Shown here: one piece after another, positions 1-8,000 of the stretch
Position numbering within the stretch: the stretch's first letter is position 1
Layout of the letters: each line of letters starts with the position of its first letter
Assembly (NCBI GenBank): GCA_016793305.1
Contig: JAEUHU010000364.1
Location: 1 to 51,604, forward strand
Direction of reading: 5' to 3'
Source of the DNA: Planctomycetota bacterium
Lineage (GTDB): Bacteria > Planctomycetota > UBA1135 > UBA2386
DNA: 51,604 bases
Notes under the pieces: generated by a model
Databases searched by the model: none
Told to the model about the DNA's origin: nothing
The model's input: only the letters and a program-made list of their open reading frames with translations
Translations under genes and position numbers: made by a program

Positions 1-3000
1 CTCGCCTACTCCCACGAGCACGGCATCCTCCACCGCGATGTCAAGCCTTCGAACATCCTGCTCGGGATCGACGGACGTGCGCGGTTGACGGACTTCGGGT
101 TGGCGAAGTCGACCGGATCGCAGGACCTGACCAAGACCGGAGAAGTGGTGGGCACCCTGCGCTACATGCCGCCGGAGCGATTCCTGGGCCGTTCTGACGT
201 GCGTGGGGACGTCTACAGCCTGGGCCTCGTGCTGTACGAGCTGGTCACGCTCCGCTGGGCTTTCGACGAGGTCTCCAGGACGCAGATGCTGGCGGGCCGG
301 GCGGGCATCGATCTGCCGCGCGCGCGACATGTCAACCCCGGGGTGACCGAGGAGTTGGAGACGATCATCGGGAAGGCGACCGCCATCGAACCGGAACGCC
401 GCTACGAGTCGGCAACCGCTCTCTCGCAGGACCTGCGCGCGTTCCTCGATGGGCGAGCGATCGCGGCTCGCGATCCGAGCCTCTGGTACCTCTTGCGCGT
501 CGTGATCCGACGCAACAAGGTGGCCAGCACTGTTGCTGCGGTCTCGTTCGTGCTGCTGCTCGCCGGAGCGATCAGCCATGTCCTCTCCGTCACCCACGAG
601 CGCGACGTCGCGAACCAAGCGCGGGAGCTCGCGAGCGCACGCTCGTACGCAGCCAACGTCGCATCGACAGCGGACGCCCTGCGCCGAGGCGACGCGGCGC
701 AGGCCCAGATGGGTCTGCGGGTTTTGGCGTCGGAACGTGGCAGCGGGTGGGAACAGGACTACCTGAGCTCGCGGGCAAATCGCAGCTCGTGGACTTCGCC
801 TCGTCGCGAGACGCACTACCAGGGACTGGTGGTCGATCCCGACGGTCGACGACTGTTCGCCGTCCTGAACCAGGACTTGGAGTGCTGGAACCTCGACACG
901 CACGAACTCGAGTTCACCCTGCGACTTCAAGACGACCAGTGCAGCAACGTCGTGTTGCACCCGAACGGCAAGGAGCTGGCGGTGGCTGGGGAACGTCAGA
1001 ATGCCATCCGCATCGTCGACATTGCGCAGCGTCGAGTCGTTCGCACTCTGCAGGGCCACAGCGATCAGGTCAGGGACATCGCCTATCTTCGAGGTGGGGC
1101 GCGCCTCGTGTCGGTGGGCTGGGACGGGGTCGCGACCGTGTGGGACACCGCTGCCGCGTCGCCGCTGCGCACCTTCTCGCCGCGGGGCCAGTGGTTGCAC
1201 GACGTGGAGGTCGATCCCTCGGGCAAGCGGGTTGCGCTGTGCGGGGGAGGGTGCGTCGCACTCTGGGACGCGGACAGCCTCCGGGTCGTCAAGGTTGTCG
1301 AATTGCAGGGCGCTGACGTTCGCAGGGCCTGCTTCACGTCCGACGGGAGGCAACTCCTGGTCTCATGCCATTCCGGCGAACAACGCCTGCTTTCGGTGCC
1401 TGATCTGGTCGAGGAGAGGCGATGGCGCGATCTGGAGCGTGTCGGGAATGCCGTCGCCTGCGATCCGCTCGGCGAGTATGCAGCTTGTGGCGGCAGTGAC
1501 GGCCGGTTGGTGCTACGACGATTCGACGACGCTCAGCCGCCCGACATGCTCGGTGGGCACACCGGCGAGCTGACCGCTGTGTGCTTCACACCGGATGGAT
1601 CGCGCATCTACTCGGCGGCCTGGGACGGGTGCATTCGCGAGTGGTCGGTGGCGCGCAGCGACTTGGCGACTCTCGTCGGGCACTACGCGGTAGTCTCCGA
1701 CATCGACGTGGACTCGAGCGGCAGCCGGCTCGTGTCGAGCTCGGACGACGGGACGCTGCGCGTGTGGGATCTTCATTCCCGCGCCGAGCTGGCCGTCCAC
1801 CTGCCGTGGTCTGCGGCCGGTCGCCTCGACATGGATCTCCCCGGCAAGCTGGTGGCCGCAGCTTGTGGTCGTCTCGTGCTGGTCTACGACGTCCAACGCC
1901 TCGAGCCCGTTCGCTACTTGCGGTGTTCGTTCGGGGTCAACGACGTCGCCGTCTCGTCCCAAGGAGCCGTGGCGGCGGTTGGTCCGAGAGGCAGCTTGGT
2001 GGTGTGGAGTGGTGTGGGATTCGACGTGGTCGCGGAGGGCGAGACGGGACCGGACGATGTCGCGGCTGTCGCCTTCGCGCCGCACGGCGATCGTGTTGCG
2101 GTCGGCACCGCTCGTGGCGAGGTCGGCATCTGGTCGATCAACCCTCTCCATCTCGAGCAGCGGATCGCCGCGCACTCGGACTCGGCCTTTGCACTCGACT
2201 GGGCGACCCCCGAAGTACTGGTTTCTGGCGGCAGCGACCTCAGGATCTGCTACTGGTCGTCGGCCAGCGGAGCGCTCATGGCTGAGGTCGATGTCGGCAG
2301 CGACCTGAGCAACCGAGTCAGTCAGACAGTGTACTCGGTGCGGCACCTTCCGAGTGTCGAGCGTGTCGTCGCGATCACCACGGGGCTGGCGGCTCGCCTG
2401 TGGGACTCCCGGTCGGGCCGAGCAATGCTCTCCTTGGATCTTGGCGCGAACTGCTGGACCCAGGCCGCCACACCGGACGGTGCGCTACTGGCCTTCGGAC
2501 TCGTCGATGGCCGCATTCGACTGTTCGAGCGGGATCTGCCCGGACCCGAGGCCCATCGTCGCGCCGCGGTCGCCCGCCGAGCCAGGGACCGGGTCCGGCC
2601 CCGGGTTGCGCAGGCATTCTCGAACGGAGTGAGCGTCGAGCGCGTGCTCGACGAGCTGTCCAACGACGCCAACCTGGTCGGCGAGGACCGTGAGGCGGCT
2701 CTGGCCTTGGCGCGGTGTTGGCTCGGTTCCCCCGATCGCCTGCTGCCATGGGTCGAGGAACGACTCCGTCGCCCCGCCGCTTCGTACGACGATGCTCTCG
2801 AACTGGAGGCGATCGTCTACCGGCTCACCAAGAGCTGCCGCTCGAACCCTCGCGTCCACGAGCCCTACCTGTGCGCCCTGCGAGCCGCCGCAACACTGCG
2901 CGCCAACGAGGGTGTGGAAGACGCGGAATGGGCTTCGGTCGTCTCGTCCTTTCAAGCTGCGGAGACGCTCTTCTCCCGAGCTGGCATTGCGATGCCAGCC

Positions 3001-3177
3001 TGGCAGGCTTCCTTGTTCGTGATCGCGCTGGCCCGAGCTGGTGAGATCGCGCAAGCCAAGGAACAGCATGCCGCCCTTCGGACCCATGGCGATGCAGTTG
3101 GCGAGATCGAGCGCGTGCTGCTGGCGGAAGCCGCGCGGGAGATCGACATCGCCTCACGCAAGCAGGAGCGACGCTGA
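1..3177 (+). CDS. Ser/Thr protein kinase with C-terminal WD40 repeats (5' truncated)
   Basis: The reading frame is open from base 1, so the true start lies left of the window; 1058 codons are visible. The first codons carry the Hanks kinase catalytic loop HRDVKPSN (codons 11-18), then DFG (31-33) and a GTLRYMPPE activation-segment end. This is the C-lobe only; the ATP-binding lobe is outside. One hydrophobic segment (about codons 174-195, AAVSFVLLLAG) should cross the membrane. It is followed by roughly a dozen WD40-type blades (about 245-860, with recurrent 'VWD' and 'DG..R.W' ends) and a helical C-terminus. The architecture suggests a cytoplasmic kinase tethered to an outward-facing beta-propeller sensor or scaffold, as is common in Planctomycetota. 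Codons ending in A or T (CGA, TTG, CTT, GGT) are visibly commoner than in the genes downstream. The kinase identity is sure; substrate and ligand are unknown. Confidence 0.93.
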   Translation, partial: LAYSHEHGILHRDVKPSNILLGIDGRARLTDFGLAKSTGSQDLTKTGEVVGTLRYMPPERFLGRSDVRGDVYSLGLVLYELVTLRWAFDEVSRTQMLAGRAGIDLPRARHVNPGVTEELETIIGKATAIEPERRYESATALSQDLRAFLDGRAIAARDPSLWYLLRVVIRRNKVASTVAAVSFVLLLAGAISHVLSVTHERDVANQARELASARSYAANVASTADALRRGDAAQAQMGLRVLASERGSGWEQDYLSSRANRSSWTSPRRETHYQGLVVDPDGRRLFAVLNQDLECWNLDTHELEFTLRLQDDQCSNVVLHPNGKELAVAGERQNAIRIVDIAQRRVVRTLQGHSDQVRDIAYLRGGARLVSVGWDGVATVWDTAAASPLRTFSPRGQWLHDVEVDPSGKRVALCGGGCVALWDADSLRVVKVVELQGADVRRACFTSDGRQLLVSCHSGEQRLLSVPDLVEERRWRDLERVGNAVACDPLGEYAACGGSDGRLVLRRFDDAQPPDMLGGHTGELTAVCFTPDGSRIYSAAWDGCIREWSVARSDLATLVGHYAVVSDIDVDSSGSRLVSSSDDGTLRVWDLHSRAELAVHLPWSAAGRLDMDLPGKLVAAACGRLVLVYDVQRLEPVRYLRCSFGVNDVAVSSQGAVAAVGPRGSLVVWSGVGFDVVAEGETGPDDVAAVAFAPHGDRVAVGTARGEVGIWSINPLHLEQRIAAHSDSAFALDWATPEVLVSGGSDLRICYWSSASGALMAEVDVGSDLSNRVSQTVYSVRHLPSVERVVAITTGLAARLWDSRSGRAMLSLDLGANCWTQAATPDGALLAFGLVDGRIRLFERDLPGPEAHRRAAVARRARDRVRPRVAQAFSNGVSVERVLDELSNDANLVGEDREAALALARCWLGSPDRLLPWVEERLRRPAASYDDALELEAIVYRLTKSCRSNPRVHEPYLCALRAAATLRANEGVEDAEWASVVSSFQAAETLFSRAGIAMPAWQASLFVIALARAGEIAQAKEQHAALRTHGDAVGEIERVLLAEAAREIDIASRKQERR

Positions 3178-3391
3178 CGCGTGTCGCACAGCGGCTGGCG
3201 GCCACGTGATGTACACGGTTCCTGGTCGCTCCAAGTAGCGTTCTTCGCTGTGCAGGACCATGCCTGGACATGGCCACGCTCCCGCAGGTCCGCTAGCACC
3301 GATTTCGACTGCAAGGTGAAGCCTGCGCTCCCCGGAGGTATCACACCGACCCCGCGCGCCGCGTCTCCCTTCGCCCGACCGAACCCGCCCG

Positions 3392-4420
3392 ATGCCCGCC
3401 GCCTTGCACCGCCCCGAGCCCGTCCTTCGCCACCGCGCGCAACCCGTCGACCGGAACGTTCCGACGGCGCAAGCTGCGGCGTGGCTGCGCGAGGGTCGTC
3501 CGCTGATCGTGACCGATCGCTTCGGCACCGGGCTCGACATCCTCGCCGAGCTGCGCGTGCAACTGGAGGATCCCGGCGAGGACGGGGGCTACGTGAAGAA
3601 GCGCGCCTTCCGCGAAGCGTTCCAGGCCGCGTCGAAGCACCTGCTCGCTCCCGTCGTCGGCCGCAAGGTGGCGCTTCCCGATGCGCCGCGGCCGGGCTTC
3701 TTGGCCGAGCTGTATCCGGACCACGCCGACTTCGCGCTGCCGGTCGAGGACGCGCGGGTCCTGAGCAGTGCGTGGGACTGGTACGACAAGGGCGTGCACT
3801 TCCCGGTGCTGGGGTATCGCGTGCACCCGTTCTACGGCACGTACATCCCGGCCCGAATGGAGCACCTCGAGCTGTTCGGCACGTGGCTCGCGAAGTACCG
3901 GGGCGCGCGCCACCGGGCGATCGACGTGGGCACCGGCTCCGGCGTGCTGGCGCTGCAGATGGCCAAGGCGGGCTTCGAGCACGTGCTCGCCACGGACATC
4001 AACCCGAACGCGATCGAGAGTGTGGCGCGGCAGCTGCGCCGCCTGCCGAAGGCGCTGCCGATCGAACTCGAGAACGCGGACCTGCTCGGCACCGATCGTG
4101 GTCCCCTCGACCTGATCGTGTCCAACCCGCCGTGGATGAAGGGCGAAGTCGGCCGCACCCTGGACCTGGCGATGTACTTCCAGGACGGCTTCTTCGAACG
4201 CTTCTACGCGCAGTCGCTGCAGCGCCTGGCGCCCGGTGGCCGCATCGTGTTCGTGTTCTCGAACATCATCGAGCTGTCGCAGCCCGACGTGCCGCACCCG
4301 ATCACGACCGAGCTCGAACGCGGGCGGTTCCGGCTGGTGGAGAAGCTGACGCGCCGGGTGAAGCCGCTGCGGCGACGGACGCGGGAGAAGGTGGAGGTCT
4401 GGGAGCTGGCGGTGGTCTGA
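3392..4420 (+). CDS. Class I SAM-dependent methyltransferase (NPPW type)
   Basis: This 342-residue protein has the Rossmann SAM-binding motif VGTGSGVLAL near residue 179, an acidic ribose-binding strand ATDIN, and SNPPW near residue 245. The NPPY/W motif is typical of N-methyltransferases acting on glutamine or on nucleic-acid bases (PrmC/RsmC-like fold). A 170-residue N-terminal extension has no motif I recognise. It ends with LVEKLTRR and a basic tail. It is cytoplasmic, with no signal peptide. The ATG start is the first in-frame codon after a 214-base gap that holds no gene, only short inverted repeats (3237-3249 and 3258-3273). Its end faces the convergent ankyrin gene across 10 bases. 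The substrate is not predictable from sequence alone. Confidence 0.85.
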   Translation: MPAALHRPEPVLRHRAQPVDRNVPTAQAAAWLREGRPLIVTDRFGTGLDILAELRVQLEDPGEDGGYVKKRAFREAFQAASKHLLAPVVGRKVALPDAPRPGFLAELYPDHADFALPVEDARVLSSAWDWYDKGVHFPVLGYRVHPFYGTYIPARMEHLELFGTWLAKYRGARHRAIDVGTGSGVLALQMAKAGFEHVLATDINPNAIESVARQLRRLPKALPIELENADLLGTDRGPLDLIVSNPPWMKGEVGRTLDLAMYFQDGFFERFYAQSLQRLAPGGRIVFVFSNIIELSQPDVPHPITTELERGRFRLVEKLTRRVKPLRRRTREKVEVWELAVV

Positions 4421-4430
4421 CGGCGCGCGC

Positions 4431-5189
4431 TCAGCGACGCGGTTGCAGGTAGCGGTTCGGCACGTTGCCGAGCGGCGGCACCACGCGGTTGGCGGCGGTG
4501 AGCAGGCGTCGCACGGTGGCCCACGTCGTGGCTTCGTCGCGGTGCATCTGCGGCAGCAGGCCGCACTGCGCGTAGGCGACCGGCGTCAGGTCGAACAGCG
4601 TCGTCTCCCAGTCGAAGCCGCCGCCCCAGGTGAGGCCGGCGACGCGCACGTCGGGGCTTGCGCCCGCCGCCAGCAGCAGCTCAAGCATCGGCAGGCCGCG
4701 CCCGGCGTTCGTGTTCACGGTGTGGAACAGCGGCGTGTGGCCACCGAGGCCGTGTTCGTCGAGGGCCGCTGGTGCGTCGACCTCGGCGCCGGCCGCGAGC
4801 AGCACGCGCGCGGCCTGCAGGCAGCCGAACTCGGCGGCGACGTGCAACAGCGAGACGCCGCGCAACGGGGTGAACGCGCAGGCCAGCGTCGTGCGGTGGG
4901 CCAGCAGCGACGGGCTCACGGCGAGCACCGAGTCGAGCGTCGACGCGTCGTCGAGCAGCACAGGAGCCAGCAGCGGGTCGTCGAGTTCGGCGCCGTGCTG
5001 GAGCAGCACCTGCAGGAACGCCGGGGCGCGGTCGGAGCGGGTGTACATCTCCGTCAGCCAGGTGGTCACCGGCTTGCCCTGCACCGGCCGACGCACGTCG
5101 AGGCCGGCCGCCAGCAGGGCGCGCAGGTCGTCGACGGCATGCAGTTCGACCGCGGTGACGAAACGGGCGGCGAGTTCGTCCTGGGCCAT
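4431..5189 (-). CDS. Ankyrin-repeat protein
   Basis: The protein has 252 residues when started at MAQDELAARF; an upstream in-frame ATG at 5246 exists but adds a low-complexity stretch that looks untranslated. Ankyrin signatures include VSLLHVAAEFGCLQAARVLL followed by AGAEVDAP, HTPLFHTVN, and a second LELLLAAGASPDV unit. Other helical pairs such as LLQHGAELDDPLL look like degenerate ankyrin units. There is no signal peptide or membrane segment, so it should act in the cytoplasm as a protein-binding scaffold. Its stop lies 10 bases from the convergent methyltransferase stop. The FG-GAP pseudogene upstream is on the same strand, but no functional link is evident. The partner is unknown. Confidence 0.82.
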   Translation of the reverse strand: MAQDELAARFVTAVELHAVDDLRALLAAGLDVRRPVQGKPVTTWLTEMYTRSDRAPAFLQVLLQHGAELDDPLLAPVLLDDASTLDSVLAVSPSLLAHRTTLACAFTPLRGVSLLHVAAEFGCLQAARVLLAAGAEVDAPAALDEHGLGGHTPLFHTVNTNAGRGLPMLELLLAAGASPDVRVAGLTWGGGFDWETTLFDLTPVAYAQCGLLPQMHRDEATTWATVRRLLTAANRVVPPLGNVPNRYLQPRR

Positions 5190-5261
5190 GGACCCAGCGT
5201 AGCGCTCAGCCGAGCCGCTGACGCCCGGCCGGGCTGCGGCTGGCATCGAGCCAGGCGGGGT

Positions 5262-6521
5262 TCAGTCGACCCGGCGATACAGCCACACCCAACTGCGCAC
5301 TCCGCGATCCCCGGCCGGCTTGGCCAGGTAGGCCTGCATCTTGGCCTCGATCGCCTCGCAATCGTCCGAGGCAACCTTGCGCGCTGCTTAGTCGTCGGCG
5401 GTTCGCCAACGTGCCTGGGCCGTCGCTCGCTGTGCCGTGAGTTCCTCGAACGCGGCGCGCTCGCTGGCATCCAGCGCCCGCAGCGGCGTGACCTGCGCGT
5501 AGTCCCCGACCAGCAGATCGAGCTTGCCGTCGAGGTCGTGGTCGACGACCGCGATCTGGGCCCGGGTTCCCGGCGGCGGCAGCTCGCCACCGGACACGAA
5601 GTACTGCACGAACTTGTCTTGGCTTCGCCGGGGCACCAGCGGTGCCGAGGCACCGAACCGCGGTCGGCCCGGCTCCCCGAGGTTCTCGAACCACACCACT
5701 GATCCGTCGGCGGCGCCGACGACGAGGTCGAACAGGCCATCGCCGTCCCAGTCGGCGGCTGCCGGTGCCGCGTGGCCGCCGACCGCCATCGCTTTGCCAT
5801 CGGCTTCGATGCGCACGGCCTCGGGAGCCCATTCGGGCGGCCGGCCGCGACCGCCTGCGGCGACGTTGGTGCGCAGGTAGAGCCTGCCGTCGAAGCTGCC
5901 GATCACCATGTCGGAGTCGCCGTCGGCGTCCCAGTCGACCAAGGCCGGCCAGCTGCCGAACGAAGCGATCCGCAGCTGGATGGCCGCGTCGCTGTCCTGC
6001 TCGGCCTCGGGAAGCGCTCGGAACCGGCGCAGCTCGTCGGGGTGATGCGCCAGCGGCACCCCGGCGCGGTCGAGGATCGGCGTGGCCGCGGCATAGCGAC
6101 CCTTGCCGAGTCCGCGCAGCAGGTAGACGTCGCCTGGATCGTAGGATCCGCTGACGATGTCGAGGATGCCGTCGCCGTCATGGTCCGCCAACTGCGGACT
6201 GGCTGCGATGCATCAATAGACGGGGACCTTGGCCGGCTTGCCGTCAGCCATCAGCTTCACGCCCGCGGCGTAGACCGGAGCCCGGTCGGTGCCGACGTTC
6301 GCGAACAGCCAGAAGTGGCCCGGGAAGTCGCCCACCAGCAGGTCCCGATCGCCGTCGCCGTCGACATCGCCGAGTGCCGGGCCCGCATGGCCGGAACTGG
6401 ACAGCGCCCCGAGGTCGATCGGCACGCCTCCGGCCTGCAGCCGCACAGGCTCGGCGAGACGCTGGGCGGCGAGGTGCGTCGCGAACACGAACAGCCCGAC
6501 GGCGAGGAGCGTGGTGCGCAT
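5262..6521 (-). pseudogene. Secreted FG-GAP/VCBS repeat protein interrupted by in-frame TGA and TAA
   Basis: The frame starts at 6521 with a signal peptide (MRTTLLAVGLFVFATHLAAQ). It contains five calcium-loop FG-GAP units (for example GDVDGDGDRDLLVG, ADWDGDGLFDLVVG, VDHDLDGKLDLLVG), consistent with an exported beta-propeller. Codon 103 is TGA (6213-6215): the frame reads KVPVY, stop, CIAASPQLADHDGDG without any shift, so the FG-GAP pattern continues straight across it. A TAA (5388-5390) follows codon 377. The same frame then runs 41 more codons and ends in SWVWLYRRVD, which looks like a genuine C-terminus. Two nonsense codons in one otherwise intact frame suggest a decaying gene or base-call errors. 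Alternatively the TGA encodes selenocysteine (see the hairpin at 6183-6199) and the TAA is the true stop. If neither stop is read through, products of 102 residues and, from an ATG at 6191, 267 residues are possible. Confidence 0.75.
6183..6199 (-). promoter_or_regulatory. SECIS-like hairpin downstream of the in-frame TGA
   Basis: On the coding (minus) strand a perfect 6-bp stem GTCCGC/GCGGAC encloses the 5-nt loop AGTTG. Exactly 19 nt separate the TGA codon (6213-6215) from the first loop base, and a G lies in the first two loop positions. Known bacterial SECIS elements have an apical loop about 16-37 nt after the UGA with a G near the loop start, so the geometry fits. Short GC stems are frequent in this genome, so chance is a serious alternative. 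No selenocysteine machinery (selA, selB, selC, selD) is in the window to support or exclude the reading. Confidence 0.3.
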
Positions 6522-6616
6522 GGTCACGGAGCATACCGGCCCTGCCATTCGACCGCGGTGACGAACCGGGGGGTGAGACGTTCCGCGGCCATCGCCGCAG
6601 CGTGGCGGCCTCCCGC

Positions 6617-7342
6617 TCAGCCGAGCCGCTTCAGCACGACGACCATCTCGCGTTCGTTGGCGACGAACTCGGCCAGGTCGAACCGCGGGAACCCCGCCCG
6701 CTCCTGCAGCTCCGCCAGGAGCCGCAGGAACTCGGTCTGCGACCAGCAGTGGAAGTGGATCCGGAACGAGCGCTGCTCGAGATCGGCGACCGCACTCGCG
6801 ATCGCGGCCTCGCCCTGCACCTTCATCGCGTTCTGCACCACGTCCTGGTAGTGCGCGTGCCGCGAGCGCTCGGGGCCCTGTTCGTGGTCGGCGAGATGAT
6901 GCTCGACCGACGTTGCGGGTCGATCCTTGTCGAACGTGTGGCGCTTGTCGGGCACCGACAGGTAGACGACGCCACCCGCACGCACCACGCGCAGCAGGTT
7001 GCGCAGCGTGCCGATCGTGTCCTCGCAGTGCTCGAGGAAGTGGTTGGCGACCACGAAGTCCTGCGTGCCGTCGCCGACCGTGCGCAGCGTCTCGCCGTCG
7101 TCGACGATGTCCACCGGGACCAGGCGCCGGCCGGCCTTGCGCGGGTACATGCGCCGCAGCTCCTCGGTCGGCGCGATGTCGACGTAGCGCACCTTCCTGG
7201 CCTTCGGCACCGGCATCGGGTCCTGCAGCGCCCCGATCTCGAGCCCTTCGCCGCGGATGTGGCGGTCGACCACGGTGAGCCGCCCCAGGTACTGGCGGAA
7301 CGGGGTCACCAGCTTCTTGGCGAGATGCCTCAGGTCGAGCAT
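6617..7342 (-). CDS. Class I SAM-dependent methyltransferase (Methyltransf_11-like)
   Basis: The protein has 241 residues. A degenerate SAM motif I, GLEIGALQDP (about residues 33-42), is followed by VRYVDIAP and a post-motif DFVVANHFLEHCED, which is the 'xxHxLEH' signature of small-molecule and glycan methyltransferases. LLRVVRAGGVVYLSVPDKR is the canonical motif III region. The ending EMVVVLKRLG is a typical Rossmann-fold last strand. There is no signal peptide. Such proteins often modify sugars or lipids in polysaccharide clusters, but no glycosyltransferases lie nearby, so the substrate is open. The gap of 154 bases to the divergent fliJ holds no gene. Confidence 0.85.
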   Translation of the reverse strand: MLDLRHLAKKLVTPFRQYLGRLTVVDRHIRGEGLEIGALQDPMPVPKARKVRYVDIAPTEELRRMYPRKAGRRLVPVDIVDDGETLRTVGDGTQDFVVANHFLEHCEDTIGTLRNLLRVVRAGGVVYLSVPDKRHTFDKDRPATSVEHHLADHEQGPERSRHAHYQDVVQNAMKVQGEAAIASAVADLEQRSFRIHFHCWSQTEFLRLLAELQERAGFPRFDLAEFVANEREMVVVLKRLG

Positions 7343-7496
7343 GCCCCGGTGCTATCGGGCCTTCGGCGGCGGGGCTTGAGCGTGCGGCGGGCGAACGGGG
7401 CCGGCGTCGGGTTCTGCAGCGGTCCCGCGGGGCGGGGCGGTGTGCCTTCGGCAGACGGACTCAGCATCCGCCCATGCCACGGCCGATAGGGAGCCC

Positions 7497-8000
7497 ATGC
7501 GTCGCTTCCGTTTCCGCCTGGCACCGGTGCTGCGTCTGCGCGGCCAGCTCGAACGCACCGCGCGTCGCGAGCTCGCGACCGCGATGGGCGTCGTGTCGGC
7601 CGTCGAGCAGAAGCTCGCCGCCGCTACCCAGGGTGTGCGCGACTGCGCCGACCAGGCCTCGCGCCCCGACGCGGTGGGGCAGCTGGCCAAGAGCCTCGAA
7701 CAGGGCCTGCGGCGCCACCAGTGGCGGTTGCAGAAGCAGCGGCAGGAGGCGCAGCAGCGCCTCGACGTCGTGCGCGCCGACTACGTGCAGAAGCAGAAGG
7801 ACGTGAAGACCCTGCAGAAGCTGCGCGACCAGCAGCGCGAGCAGTGGCGCCTCGGCGTGCAGCGCGCCGAGCAGGCGGAACTGGACGAGCTCGCAGCGAT
7901 GGCGCGTTCCGCCGCCGCGCGGGCCGAGGTCGAAGCCGAGCAGCGAGCCGGACACGAGAACCGATCGGAACACGAGAACGAGGTGCGCGGATGGGCTTGA
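7497..8000 (+). CDS. fliJ: Flagellar export protein FliJ
   Basis: This 167-residue, almost entirely helical, highly charged protein is consistent with FliJ, the antiparallel coiled-coil stalk that binds the FliH-FliI ATPase and shuttles export chaperones on the cytoplasmic side of the flagellar type III exporter. The N-terminus MRRFRFRLAPVLRLR is the classic FliJ opening (F-F-L-VL-LR). The start is the ATG at 7497, preceded by GGGAG; an earlier in-frame GTG-type start would add an unrelated tail. The stop codon overlaps the next gene by 10 bases, so translation is probably coupled. It is the first gene of the flagellar operon. Identity rests on position and coiled-coil pattern, because FliJ sequences are poorly conserved. 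Confidence 0.85.
   Translation: MRRFRFRLAPVLRLRGQLERTARRELATAMGVVSAVEQKLAAATQGVRDCADQASRPDAVGQLAKSLEQGLRRHQWRLQKQRQEAQQRLDVVRADYVQKQKDVKTLQKLRDQQREQWRLGVQRAEQAELDELAAMARSAAARAEVEAEQRAGHENRSEHENEVRGWA

Noticed and set aside
3237..3273. Short inverted repeats after the kinase gene (AGCG/CGCT and CCATG/CATGG)
   Set aside because: Stems of only 4-5 bp with no T-run; too weak to call a terminator.
7482..7489. GCCGATAG resembling a flagellar sigma-28 -10 element upstream of fliJ
   Set aside because: No TAAA-type -35 at the right distance, it is only 7 bases from the start codon, and the same 8-mer occurs at 18766-18773 also without a -35.
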